Assembly: GCA_902802905.1 (NCBI GenBank)
Contig: CADCNT010000014.1
Span: 1-43,453 of the forward strand
Reading direction: 5' to 3'
DNA: 43,453 nt
DNA from: an uncultured Erysipelotrichaceae bacterium
GTDB taxonomy: Bacteria > Bacillota_I > Bacilli_A > RFN20 > CAG-826
Shown here: positions 8,761 through 15,961 of the stretch, piece after piece
Layout: every line of letters begins with the position of its first letter
Position numbering within the stretch: position 1 is the stretch's first letter
Notes under the pieces: model-generated
What the model was told of the DNA's origin: nothing
Database searches by the model: none
The model's input: the letters and a program-made list of their open reading frames with translations, nothing else
Made by a program: the position numbers and the translations under genes

Positions 8761-10115
8761 TGGCATTTGAAAACTTAACTGAAAAGCTATCTCGTATCTT
8801 TAAAAAGCTCCGTGGACAAGCTCGATTAACTGAATCCAACATGGATGAAATGCTAAAGGAAATCCGTGTTGCTCTTTTAGAGGCAGATGTAAACTACAAA
8901 GTCGTTAAAGAATTTATTAATAATGTTAAAGAAAAGGCTATCGGACAAGAGGTTTTGACCAAACTTAATCCAAGCCAAATGATTACCAAGATTGTCCATG
9001 ATGAATTAGAGGCTCTGCTTGGTGGAGGAGAAAACGAGATTAAATATCAAGCTAATAAACCAACTGTGATTTTACTTGTTGGTTTACAAGGTAGTGGTAA
9101 AACCACAACTGCAGGTAAGCTTGCTTATTTGATGAAGAATAAACTTCACAAAAAAGTATTGCTTGCTGCTGCAGATGTATATCGTCCTGCCGCTATTGAA
9201 CAATTAGAACAAATTGCTAAATCTGTTAATGTTCCTTTAATTAATAAAGGCACTAATGTTTCTCCGGTAGAAATTGCAAAAGAAGCTAAGCAAGTTGCTT
9301 TTAATGACCACTATGATGTTTTAATAATTGATACTGCTGGTCGTATTGCCATTGATGAAAAATTAATGGATGAATTAAATCAAATTAAAAATGAAATAAA
9401 TCCTGATGAGATCTTACTTGTTGTTGATGCGATGAGTGGTCAAGATGCAGTAAATGTGGCAAAAGCATTTAACGATTTATTAGCCCTTACAGGTGTTGTG
9501 ATCACTAAACTTGATGGTGACGCTCGTGGTGGCGCAGCTTTAAGTATTAGACACATGACCGGAGTACCAATCAAGTTCTCTGGTGTTGGTGAAAAAGTAT
9601 CTGATTTAGATGTTTTCCATGCTGATAGAATGGCAGATCGTATTTTAGGCATGGGGGATGTCATGACTCTTGTTGAAAAAGTACAAGAAGAAGTGGATGA
9701 AAAAGAAGCTAAAAAGACCGCCAACAAGATGATGAGTGGCAAATTTGGCTTAGACGATATGCTTGCTCAAATGAAACAAATTCAAAAAATGGGTTCTTTA
9801 GGTGGCTTGCTTAGATTAATTCCAGGAATGCCTAAAATTACTCCAGAGCAACAAGCGGCCGCTGAAAAGGAAATGCGTAATTTCCAAATCATTATTGATT
9901 CTATGACTTTAGAAGAAAGACAAAATCCTTCTATTTTTCAATACTCGAGAAAGATTAGAGTGGCTAATGGATGTGGCAAACAAGTCAGTGATGTTAATCG
10001 TGTTTTAAAGAAATACGATCAAATGAAAGAAATGATGAAGCAAATGGAGCAATACAAAAAAACTGGCAGAATGCCGCCAGGAATGGGTGGTATGGGTGGT
10101 TTCCCACGCTACTAA
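8760..10115 (+). CDS. ffh: Signal recognition particle protein Ffh
   Basis: A 451-residue SRP54 homologue that binds signal sequences and the 4.5S/6S SRP RNA. The N domain is followed by the G domain with GLQGSGKT (108-115), DTAGR (191-195) and TKLD (249-252), here with the canonical G3 motif, unlike its partner FtsY. The C-terminal M domain is methionine-rich, and its end (KKTGRMPPGMGGMGGFPRY) is typical. An AAGGAG ribosome site lies in the end of ylxM. It is the last gene of the plsX-ffh run and meets trmD head-on at a shared terminator. No SRP RNA gene was recognised in the window. Confidence 0.97.
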   Translation: MAFENLTEKLSRIFKKLRGQARLTESNMDEMLKEIRVALLEADVNYKVVKEFINNVKEKAIGQEVLTKLNPSQMITKIVHDELEALLGGGENEIKYQANKPTVILLVGLQGSGKTTTAGKLAYLMKNKLHKKVLLAAADVYRPAAIEQLEQIAKSVNVPLINKGTNVSPVEIAKEAKQVAFNDHYDVLIIDTAGRIAIDEKLMDELNQIKNEINPDEILLVVDAMSGQDAVNVAKAFNDLLALTGVVITKLDGDARGGAALSIRHMTGVPIKFSGVGEKVSDLDVFHADRMADRILGMGDVMTLVEKVQEEVDEKEAKKTANKMMSGKFGLDDMLAQMKQIQKMGSLGGLLRLIPGMPKITPEQQAAAEKEMRNFQIIIDSMTLEERQNPSIFQYSRKIRVANGCGKQVSDVNRVLKKYDQMKEMMKQMEQYKKTGRMPPGMGGMGGFPRY

Positions 10116-10135
10116 GTTTATTTAATAAACTTTTT
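10114..10135. terminator. Bidirectional terminator between ffh and trmD
   Basis: AAGTTTA (10114-10120) and TAAACTT (10126-10132) form a 7-bp stem with a 5-base loop. A T-run follows on the plus strand, and the AA-rich side gives T's for the minus strand. The stop codons of ffh (10113-10115) and trmD (10118-10120) lie in or next to it, so it serves both converging units. Confidence 0.75.
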
Positions 10136-10885
10136 ACCTTTTTCAATTGCAGCGAGTTCCCAACTCGCTTTTTCTTTGTCGTCTTCTTCTAACAGCTTTT
10201 TGTCTTGCTTTGTTAAAATGACTTTTTCAAATAAATCTGGGCGATGTTCTTTGGTCAATTTTAAAGATTGTTTTCTACGCCACTTCTTGATTGCTTGATG
10301 GTTACCAGAATATAAAATATCAGGAACTTTATCGCCGTTAAAATCATATGGTTCTGTATATTGAGGATATTCTAAAAGGTTTTCATCAAAAGATTCTTCA
10401 GAAATACTTTCTTCTGCAATTGCACCATCAAGTAATCTAATAATAGAATCTGCAATTACCATTGAACCTAATTCCCCACCAGTTAAGATGTAATCGCCAA
10501 TAGAAATCTGTTCATCAACGTATTTATTGACTCTTTCATCTATGCCTTCATAATGTCCACATAGTAGGATAATGTCTTCTTCTTTTGATAATTCAATTGC
10601 TTTGGCTTGATTATATTTTTTTCCGCGTGGTGAAAGCATGATTACTTTACTGCTTTTTGATTTAACTGAATCAATAGAATCCACAATTGGTTGGCACTTC
10701 ATAATTAATCCAGCTCCTCCACCAATAGGAGCAGAATCAACACGATGATATTTATCCAAAGTAAAATCTCTAATATTTACTAGTTTTACTTCCACAATGT
10801 TTTTAGCGATAGCTCTTTTAATAATTGAATTAGTTAGAAAGCCATCAAACATTTCTGGAAATAAAGTTAAGATTGTAATTTTCAT
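10118..10885 (-). CDS. trmD: tRNA (guanine-37-N1)-methyltransferase TrmD
   Basis: TrmD methylates G37 next to the anticodon of tRNAs such as those for Pro and Leu, preventing +1 frameshifting. It is a 255-residue SPOUT-knot enzyme with the family opening MKITILTLFPEMF, GGGAGLIMK, LLCGHYEGIDERV and the SAM-knot segment SIGDYILTGGELG. YSGNHQAIKKWRRK is the conserved linker to the C-terminal domain. It overlaps rimM by 4 bases and uses a GAGGG site. It is last in the minus-strand rpsP operon. Confidence 0.97.
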   Translation of the reverse strand: MKITILTLFPEMFDGFLTNSIIKRAIAKNIVEVKLVNIRDFTLDKYHRVDSAPIGGGAGLIMKCQPIVDSIDSVKSKSSKVIMLSPRGKKYNQAKAIELSKEEDIILLCGHYEGIDERVNKYVDEQISIGDYILTGGELGSMVIADSIIRLLDGAIAEESISEESFDENLLEYPQYTEPYDFNGDKVPDILYSGNHQAIKKWRRKQSLKLTKEHRPDLFEKVILTKQDKKLLEEDDKEKASWELAAIEKGKKFIK

Positions 10886-11391
10886 AGCAAACCCTCAATA
10901 ATTTCTATCAAAATGCGCTTATTTTCGACATCAACAGATTTGATAAACTGTTTGATAAATGGCACGAAAAAGTCAGGTTTTCCTTTTCGTCCAACTCTGA
11001 GGGTTAGCTGGGCTGGGAACTCTTCGACTTCTTTGACATGACCAAGGACATTACCCTTGTCATCAACTACTTCACATCCTTTTAAATCTGAATAGAAATA
11101 AGTACCTTCTTCTAAGTCATTTCGATCTTTAATAACATGGATTTCATAGCCTTTAAGTGCCTTTGCATCTTCAGGATTATCTATTCCTTCAAGCTTTACA
11201 AAATCAAATGGTGCAGAACGTCTAAATTTAACAACAATTCTTTCACTCATTTCATTATTTAGTGGGTTAACTAAAAACACTTTTGCTCCCGTTGCATATC
11301 TTTTGTTAGACATTGTAGTGGTGCTAAAGATTTTTAAAGTACCATCTAAGCCGAATGAATCTTTGATTACACCTAAACTTACGTATTCCAT
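10882..11391 (-). CDS. rimM: Ribosome maturation factor RimM
   Basis: This 169-residue protein binds ribosomal protein S19 and helps assemble the 30S head. The N-terminal RimM barrel starts MEYVSLGVIKDSFGLDGTLKIF. The C-terminal PRC barrel includes GTYFYSDLKGCEVV and a final segment rich in VPFI. There is no ribosome site before the ATG. Instead a TATCAT -10-like box lies 6 bases upstream, just past a hairpin that follows khpA, so rimM-trmD may have its own leaderless transcript. Confidence 0.94.
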   Translation of the reverse strand: MEYVSLGVIKDSFGLDGTLKIFSTTTMSNKRYATGAKVFLVNPLNNEMSERIVVKFRRSAPFDFVKLEGIDNPEDAKALKGYEIHVIKDRNDLEEGTYFYSDLKGCEVVDDKGNVLGHVKEVEEFPAQLTLRVGRKGKPDFFVPFIKQFIKSVDVENKRILIEIIEGLL

Positions 11392-11397
11392 GTTTCA

Positions 11398-11426
11398 ATG
11401 ATAAGAAAAAAGTGGATATTAGTCCA
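11398..11426 (-). promoter_or_regulatory. Candidate leaderless promoter of rimM-trmD
   Basis: Read on the minus strand: TGGACT (11426-11421), exactly 17 bases, TATCAT (11403-11398), then 6 bases and the rimM ATG. Both boxes are good but imperfect (4/6 and 5/6). The whole element lies inside the khpA terminator hairpin and T-tract. Confidence 0.5.
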
Positions 11427-11429
11427 CCT
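11404..11429 (-). terminator. Intra-operon terminator or attenuator after khpA
   Basis: On the minus strand AGGTGGA pairs with TCCACTT (7 bp, one G-U) around a 6-base loop, followed by a T-run. The khpA stop codon is in the loop. It would end or attenuate transcripts from the rpsP promoter before rimM-trmD, allowing more S16 than RimM/TrmD to be made. Confidence 0.65.
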
Positions 11430-11682
11430 TTTCGTCTTCGAATGATTCGAATTTGATGTGGATGCGTTTGTTTTCGCTTTTTCCAGCAACACCCACAACT
11501 TCTCTTAATGCGTTAGCAATGATGCCTTTGTGGCCGATTAATCTTGCAGTGTCTTCTTTCTCTGCAGCAATGATAATGAGGAGATCTTTAGGTGAAGTGC
11601 CTTCGCTCACTCTAATCAATACTGATTTAGGATCATCGACAATGTCATCGATTAAGGCATGGATTATTTTCTCGTAATCCAT
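11419..11682 (-). CDS. khpA: KH-domain RNA-binding protein KhpA (YlqC)
   Basis: An 87-residue protein made almost entirely of one KH domain. The RNA-binding loop is GHKG in LIGHKGIIANALREVV. KhpA pairs with KhpB in other Gram-positives and influences cell division and RNA regulation. It sits between rpsP and rimM as in B. subtilis. An AAGGGAA site precedes the start, and only 3 bases separate it from rpsP. Confidence 0.92.
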   Translation of the reverse strand: MDYEKIIHALIDDIVDDPKSVLIRVSEGTSPKDLLIIIAAEKEDTARLIGHKGIIANALREVVGVAGKSENKRIHIKFESFEDEKVD

Positions 11683-11685
11683 AAC

Positions 11686-11958
11686 TTATTTTCCCTTTTT
11701 AGCTTCAACTGCTTTGGCGTTAATGCCTTTTCTTGTAAAGATTGCTTTAACGGTATCAGATGGTTGAGCACCTAATAATAACCATTTAAGAGCTAATTCT
11801 TCGTCGATAACAGCGTTTTCAACACCTTTTTCTGGATCGAAGTATCCGATTTGTTCAATGTAACGACCATCTCTAGCATATCTGCTGTCTGCTGCGACGA
11901 TTCTGAAGAATGGGTCCTTATGACGGCCAATTCTTGTTAATCTAATTTTTACTGCCAT
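11686..11958 (-). CDS. rpsP: 30S ribosomal protein S16
   Basis: A 90-residue small-subunit protein with the family opening [21 protein letters not shown] and [10 protein letters not shown]. It is first in the minus-strand operon rpsP-khpA-rimM-trmD. It has a strong GGAGG site (complement of 11968-11972) and a promoter at 11990-12017. The operon faces the opposite way to its neighbours ffh and rplS, although the same four genes lie in line with them in B. subtilis. Confidence 0.98.
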   Translation of the reverse strand: MAVKIRLTRIGRHKDPFFRIVAADSRYARDGRYIEQIGYFDPEKGVENAVIDEELALKWLLLGAQPSDTVKAIFTRKGINAKAVEAKKGK

Positions 11959-11989
11959 TTTTTGTTTCCTCCAAATTTTGCTCTAATAT

Positions 11990-12017
11990 ATTAGAACTTA
12001 TAAAATGAATGTGTCAA
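11990..12017 (-). promoter_or_regulatory. Promoter of the rpsP operon
   Basis: On the minus strand a perfect TTGACA (12017-12012), 16 bases, then TCTAAT (11995-11990); TAATAT two bases further is an alternative -10. Transcription would start near 11983, giving a leader of about 25 nt with GGAGG. Confidence 0.75.
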
Positions 12018-12070
12018 GCATTTTTGCTGTACACTTAGAAATTTTTTCTATATTTAATTTAAATTAAGTG

Positions 12071-12098
12071 TTGCAACTAGTTTGAGTTGTGATATTAT
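12071..12098 (+). promoter_or_regulatory. Promoter of rplS
   Basis: TTGCAA (12071-12076), 16 bases, and TATTAT (12093-12098) preceded by TGA, an extended -10. It is divergent from the rpsP promoter, with about 55 bases between the two -35 boxes. The start would be near 12105, at the beginning of the L19-type leader. Confidence 0.7.
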
Positions 12099-12104
12099 TA
12101 TCAA

Positions 12105-12180
12105 GCATGTTTTTACATGATACGGGTGCTCCGCTGTCACATGAGAATGAACACCAAGAGAACAAATATCTATTAGGAGG
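12105..12180 (+). ncRNA. Probable L19 (rplS) leader, cis-regulatory RNA
   Basis: The rplS leader is structured. CATGT/ACATG form a hairpin (12106-12110 with 12115-12119). GGTG (12125-12128) pairs with CACC (12152-12155), closing a second arm that contains GCTCCGCTG. This layout and the GGGTGCTCCGCTG block resemble, from memory, the L19 leader of Bacillota, where L19 protein is thought to repress its own mRNA. The ribosome site AGGAGG (12175-12180) lies just beyond. The identification is by eye; a covariance-model match would confirm it. Confidence 0.6.
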
Positions 12181-12188
12181 CGTACAAA

Positions 12189-12536
12189 ATGAACAACAGA
12201 TTAGTTGAAGAAATTACCGCATCCCAACTCAGAACTGATTTACCAGAATTCAAATCTGGTGACGAAATCAAAGTCTCAGTTCGTATCGTTGAAGGCAACA
12301 AATCCAGAATCCAAATTTTCCAAGGTGTTGTTATTCAAAGAAGAGGTGGCGGTGTTAATGCTACGTTTACCGTTCGTAAGATGTCCAGTGGCATCGGTGT
12401 GGAAAGAACCTTCCCAGTTCACTCCCCAAATATTGCGGGTATTGAAGTCTTGAGAAGAGGTAAAGTGAGAAGAAACAAAATCACTTACATCCGTAAGCGT
12501 TCAGGTAAAGCTGCTAGAATTAAAGAAATCTTATAA
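12189..12536 (+). CDS. rplS: 50S ribosomal protein L19
   Basis: This 115-residue protein sits at the 30S-50S interface. Typical segments are [29 protein letters not shown], then [27 protein letters not shown] and the basic tail [21 protein letters not shown]. The start follows AGGAGG by 8 bases. It is a single-gene unit with a structured leader and a strong terminator. Confidence 0.98.
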   Translation: MNNRLVEEITASQLRTDLPEFKSGDEIKVSVRIVEGNKSRIQIFQGVVIQRRGGGVNATFTVRKMSSGIGVERTFPVHSPNIAGIEVLRRGKVRRNKITYIRKRSGKAARIKEIL

Positions 12537-12551
12537 TTCTTCAGCGAGACT

Positions 12552-12580
12552 AAAAAGGAGCCAATTTTGGTTCCTTTTTT
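12552..12580 (+). terminator. Terminator of rplS
   Basis: AAAAAGGAGCCAA pairs with TTGGTTCCTTTTT (about 12 bp, one G-U pair) around a 2-base loop and ends in a T-run. It is one of the strongest terminators in the window. The lepB promoter begins 2 bases after it. Confidence 0.9.
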
Positions 12581-12581
12581 G

Positions 12582-12610
12582 TTGTATGTATGTGCCAGAG
12601 TGCCTATAAT
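12582..12610 (+). promoter_or_regulatory. Leaderless promoter of lepB
   Basis: TTGTAT (12582-12587), 17 bases, a perfect TATAAT (12605-12610), then only 7 bases before the ATG at 12618. Transcription would start at or within a base or two of the start codon, and no ribosome site is present. Confidence 0.65.
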
Positions 12611-12617
12611 TAAAAAC

Positions 12618-13418
12618 ATGGCAAAGAAATTTTACAAAAATGAAAAATTTCAGGCGATATTTTTCCCAATTCTATATTTTATTTTGACTGTTTCCATAGT
12701 CGCTACCGGGTGCTATATTTTTTATAAAAAATATTATCAACCAATCGTGGTCGATGGTTCTTCAATGCAACCAACTTTAGTCGGTGGCGGATCTTCTCAT
12801 GAAGCCGGAAAAACATATCGCTACCATTATGGATTAGCAGATTTACACAGTCCTGCAATCAATAATCTCAAACGTTTTGATGTGGTTGTAACTTATTATC
12901 CAAGCAGTTGGATGGGTGGAATTGATAAGACATACAAGATTAAAAGAGTATGGGGATTTCCTGGTGAAACCATTAAATTGACTTATGATTCTGCTGAAAC
13001 TGTGTTCACTTTTACTGTCAGTCACGCTTTTGATGGTGGTAACCGCACTTATAAATCTAGTAAGATTGAAACCATTCAACGTTCTTTTGAAGCTGAACAT
13101 ATGGAAGGAAATAATAGAGTCATAGAAAAGACTACAACATCTTATTCATCCGCTAAATTTAGCATTCCATCAAAATCTTTCAATATCAATGCTGGTGGAA
13201 CTAAAAGAGAATTTGAGAAAACCTTAGAGAAAAACGAATACTTTGTCATGGGTGATAACTGGGCTAGCAGTACCGATAGTTATGAAAAAATCAACATGAG
13301 CGAAAAGTTAACTAGAAAATATATCCAAGGTAGAGTGTTATTTATTAATGCTTACGTTAGCTTAAAACAAGGAGAACCTATAGCTTTCCATAAATTCAAA
13401 GAAAGGTATTACTTCTAA
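12618..13418 (+). CDS. lepB: Signal peptidase I
   Basis: A 266-residue membrane serine protease that removes signal peptides outside the membrane. One N-terminal transmembrane helix lies at about 13-36. The catalytic serine is S49 in DGSSMQPTL and the general-base lysine is K109 in KIKRVWGFPGE; VMGDNWASSTDS is the last conserved box. A TTG at 12567 would add 17 residues, but it lies inside the rplS terminator, so I take the ATG at 12618, which fits the promoter and the MAKKFYKNEKF start. An extended, poorly conserved insert lies at about 122-195. rbgA starts one base after the stop. Confidence 0.93.
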   Translation: MAKKFYKNEKFQAIFFPILYFILTVSIVATGCYIFYKKYYQPIVVDGSSMQPTLVGGGSSHEAGKTYRYHYGLADLHSPAINNLKRFDVVVTYYPSSWMGGIDKTYKIKRVWGFPGETIKLTYDSAETVFTFTVSHAFDGGNRTYKSSKIETIQRSFEAEHMEGNNRVIEKTTTSYSSAKFSIPSKSFNINAGGTKREFEKTLEKNEYFVMGDNWASSTDSYEKINMSEKLTRKYIQGRVLFINAYVSLKQGEPIAFHKFKERYYF

Positions 13419-13419
13419 T

Positions 13420-14262
13420 ATGCCACAAATCCATTGGTTTCCTGGACATATGAAGAAAGCCTTAAATGAAATTGAGGCAAAAATTAAATTAGTCGATATC
13501 GTTATCGAGATTTTAGACGCGCGTGCGCCTTTAAGTTCCATCAATCCAGAATTTGAAAAAAGAACCCAAAACAAAAAGAAAATTATCGTACTTTCCAAAG
13601 CTGATTTAGCCGATCCTAGTGAGACAGCAAAATGGGAAGCTTATTTTAAAAAGAGCGGGGCTTCGCTATTGATTTTGAACCTAAATGAGCCAAAATCGAC
13701 AAACATTATTTCTAATGAAGTAAAGCGTTTAGGTGTGGAAAAGCATCAAAAAGAAATTGCTAAAGGAATGAAACCTCAACCTCTTAAAACGATGATTATT
13801 GGTATTCCTAATGTCGGAAAATCTTCTTTAATTAATAGACTTGCCAAAAGAAGTGCAGCCGGAGTGCAAAATAAACCAGGCTACACTCGTGGTGAGCAAT
13901 TTATTAAAGTGAATAATGATTTCATCTTATTAGACACTCCTGGAATATTACCAATGAGTTATGAAGATAAAAACAAAGCTATCAATTTAGCGCTTTTAGG
14001 CTCGGTAAAGGAAGATGTCTTACCGAACGAGGATTTAGCCTTATATCTTTTTAATTATTTAAAGAAGAACTATCCAAATGCGTTAAATGATAGATTTGGT
14101 ATTGAAGAGTTAACTGACTTTAGCCAAACCATGGATCTTATCGCTAAGAAACGTGGTTTGATTAGTAATGGAGTATATGACTTAGAGCGTGCTTATATCT
14201 TGTTCTTAAAAGAGTTTAAAGACGGTAAACTTGGTCGTATTACTCTAGAAAAAGCTTTATGA
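13420..14262 (+). CDS. rbgA: Ribosome biogenesis GTPase RbgA (YlqF)
   Basis: A 280-residue circularly permuted GTPase needed for late 50S assembly. Motif order is G4 (SKAD, 59-62), then G1 (GIPNVGKSS, 128-136), then G3 (DTPG, 172-175), as expected for the YlqF/YawG class. The N-terminus MPQIHWFPGHMKKAL is the family hallmark. It follows lepB by one base and overlaps rnhB by 4 bases. It lies near rplS, as in B. subtilis. Confidence 0.97.
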   Translation: MPQIHWFPGHMKKALNEIEAKIKLVDIVIEILDARAPLSSINPEFEKRTQNKKKIIVLSKADLADPSETAKWEAYFKKSGASLLILNLNEPKSTNIISNEVKRLGVEKHQKEIAKGMKPQPLKTMIIGIPNVGKSSLINRLAKRSAAGVQNKPGYTRGEQFIKVNNDFILLDTPGILPMSYEDKNKAINLALLGSVKEDVLPNEDLALYLFNYLKKNYPNALNDRFGIEELTDFSQTMDLIAKKRGLISNGVYDLERAYILFLKEFKDGKLGRITLEKAL

Positions 14263-14879
14263 GTTTAGACTACGAGCAACAATATTACTCAAAGAAAATA
14301 AAATATATCGCTGGATGTGATGAAGCGGGAAGAGGATGCTTACTTGGTCCAGTAGTGGCAGGAGCGGTAATTCTTCCTAAGGATTTTAAGTGTGATTTAA
14401 TTAACGACTCTAAGCAACTAAGCGAGAAACAAAGAGAAGAAGCCTATCAAATTATAAAAGATAATGCGATTGCCTGGGCGGTTGCGGAAGTCTCTCCTGA
14501 AGAGATTGACCAAATCAATATCTTAAATGCTTCTAGAAAAGCTATGGTGATGGCCTTAGAAAAACTTAATCACAAATACGATATGATTCTCACTGATGCG
14601 GTAAAGATGCAAACGGATTTACCTTTTGAAGCAATTATCAAAGGGGACGCAAAAGCGATGTGCATTGCCGCTGCTTCCATCATGGCGAAAGTGACTCGTG
14701 ACCATATCTGCTACGAGTTAGATAAGAAGTATCCTGACTATAAAATTGCCAAACACAAAGGGTATGGCACAAAACTGCATATGGAAATTTTAAAAAAACT
14801 TGGCCCAATCGAGGGATTATATAGGTTTTCGTACGCCCCAATTAAAGCTCTTAAGATCGAGAAAATTTCACTTTTTTAA
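14259..14879 (+). CDS. rnhB: Ribonuclease HII
   Basis: A 206-residue enzyme that cuts RNA in RNA-DNA hybrids and at single ribonucleotides. The active-site start CDEAGRGCLLGPVVAGAV is at 20-37 (D21, E22), with DSKQLSEKQRE following and the third acidic residue in ILTDAVK. The ATG overlaps the rbgA stop (ATGA) with no separate ribosome site, so translation is coupled. The last codon is followed by AT-rich sequence and a terminator hairpin. Confidence 0.97.
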   Translation: MSLDYEQQYYSKKIKYIAGCDEAGRGCLLGPVVAGAVILPKDFKCDLINDSKQLSEKQREEAYQIIKDNAIAWAVAEVSPEEIDQINILNASRKAMVMALEKLNHKYDMILTDAVKMQTDLPFEAIIKGDAKAMCIAAASIMAKVTRDHICYELDKKYPDYKIAKHKGYGTKLHMEILKKLGPIEGLYRFSYAPIKALKIEKISLF

Positions 14880-14908
14880 AATTTTTTAGCAAATTTTTGA
14901 AAAAATCG

Positions 14909-14936
14909 CCTCCTTTATATATAAGGGGGTCTTTTT
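14909..14936 (+). terminator. Terminator hairpin overlapping the dprA ribosome site
   Basis: CCTCCTT (14909-14915) pairs with AAGGGGG (14923-14929; one G-U), followed by TCTTTTT. The 3' arm is also the best Shine-Dalgarno match for dprA, whose ATG is the next base after the T-tract. It may end rnhB transcripts and hide the dprA ribosome site in read-through RNA. Confidence 0.65.
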
Positions 14937-15701
14937 ATGGACAGCAGAGAAAACTTAATCGCTTTGGCTATCAAATACCAAGGCAACTGGCGTCAAATTC
15001 TACGAGGTTTAGAAACAAATGAAGAAGTAGAAGATATTGACGTTCAACATTATTTATCACTTAGCAAATGCAAAGTACTAACTATTATTGATAAGGAGTA
15101 CCCAGAGTATCTTCGTGAAAGGTTTCAGCCGCCTTTTGTTCTTTTCTATTATGGGGACATTTCTTTAATAAATGATTATCGGAAGAATGTAGCGATAGTG
15201 GGAAGCAGAATCCCAACTAGTCACGGAATAGAAAACACAAGGTATATTGCAGAAGGCATATGTAAGCAGTATAACATTGTCTCCGGTTTAGCAAATGGTC
15301 TTGACCGTGTAGCGCACTTAGGGGCAATTAATATGGATGGGAAAACCATAGGTGTGTTAGGTAACGGGATAGAATATTGCTATCCAGATTTCAATGCCGA
15401 ACTATACGAAGAAATGAAGAAAAACCATTTGGTAATTTCTGAATACTTTGGATACATCGATCCAGATGCATCTCATTTCCCGCAGAGGAATCGATTAATA
15501 GTGATGCTAAGCTGCGCCACAATTGTCGGAGAAGCGAATCACAAGAGTGGCAGCTTAATGACCGCTAACCTCACTTTAGCGTACTATAACAAACTGATGT
15601 GCATACCTTCTAGTGATATTCAAAATTCAGCGTGTGATTTATTGATAAAAGAAGGATGTGATGTTGTATTATCTCCAGAAGATGTCTTGGAATTATTATG
15701 A
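14937..15701 (+). CDS. dprA: DNA processing protein DprA (short form)
   Basis: This 254-residue protein consists of a short N-terminal region and the Rossmann DprA domain that loads RecA on incoming single-stranded DNA. Family motifs: VAIVGSR, VSGLANGLDRVAHLGAI (usually SGLARGID), IGVLGNGIEYCYP, and HFPQRNRLIVMLSCATIVGEANHKSGSLMTA. It lacks the C-terminal winged helix of longer DprA proteins. AAGGGGG is 7 bases before the ATG but is locked in a hairpin. No other competence genes are in the window, so natural transformation cannot be inferred. Confidence 0.93.
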   Translation: MDSRENLIALAIKYQGNWRQILRGLETNEEVEDIDVQHYLSLSKCKVLTIIDKEYPEYLRERFQPPFVLFYYGDISLINDYRKNVAIVGSRIPTSHGIENTRYIAEGICKQYNIVSGLANGLDRVAHLGAINMDGKTIGVLGNGIEYCYPDFNAELYEEMKKNHLVISEYFGYIDPDASHFPQRNRLIVMLSCATIVGEANHKSGSLMTANLTLAYYNKLMCIPSSDIQNSACDLLIKEGCDVVLSPEDVLELL

Positions 15702-15961
15702 TGCAAACAAATAAAAATCCGTTGCGCCTTTTGACAGCGGATTAACGGATGTTGATATTAAAAAACATAATTGAAACATAGTCATGCATAATTATTGGAA
15801 ACACGAGAAAACGGGTTGCTGATAAATAAAAACATTTAGATTATATGAGGCAAATTTTCTTATTATGGAAAGTAAATAACAATAATTATTTAAAAGGATA
15901 TATAACATTTTTTCTCGTTGACTTTACTTGTCTGAGTATCAATAATTTTTAGGCAAAGAAT
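15702..15961 (+). other. 260-base intergenic region between dprA and topA
   Basis: No credible gene is present. A 14-codon reading frame begins at 15701, sharing one base with the dprA stop, but nothing supports its use. AATCCGTT (15716-15723) can pair either with AGCGGATT (15736-15743) or, shifted by one base, with AACGGAT (15744-15750), giving two mutually exclusive stems. A perfect TTGACA (15731-15736) lies in the first loop, with a weak GATATT 17 bases on. The rest is AT-rich up to the topA promoter. Confidence 0.5.
15918..15946 (+). promoter_or_regulatory. Promoter of topA
   Basis: TTGACT (15918-15923), 17 bases, and AATAAT (15941-15946). The start would be near 15953, leaving about 9 bases before the ATG with at most a weak AGG as ribosome site. 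Confidence 0.6.

Noticed and set aside
15701-15745. 14-codon frame overlapping the dprA stop by one base
   Set aside because: Too short, with no ribosome site and no amino-acid pattern of a leader peptide.
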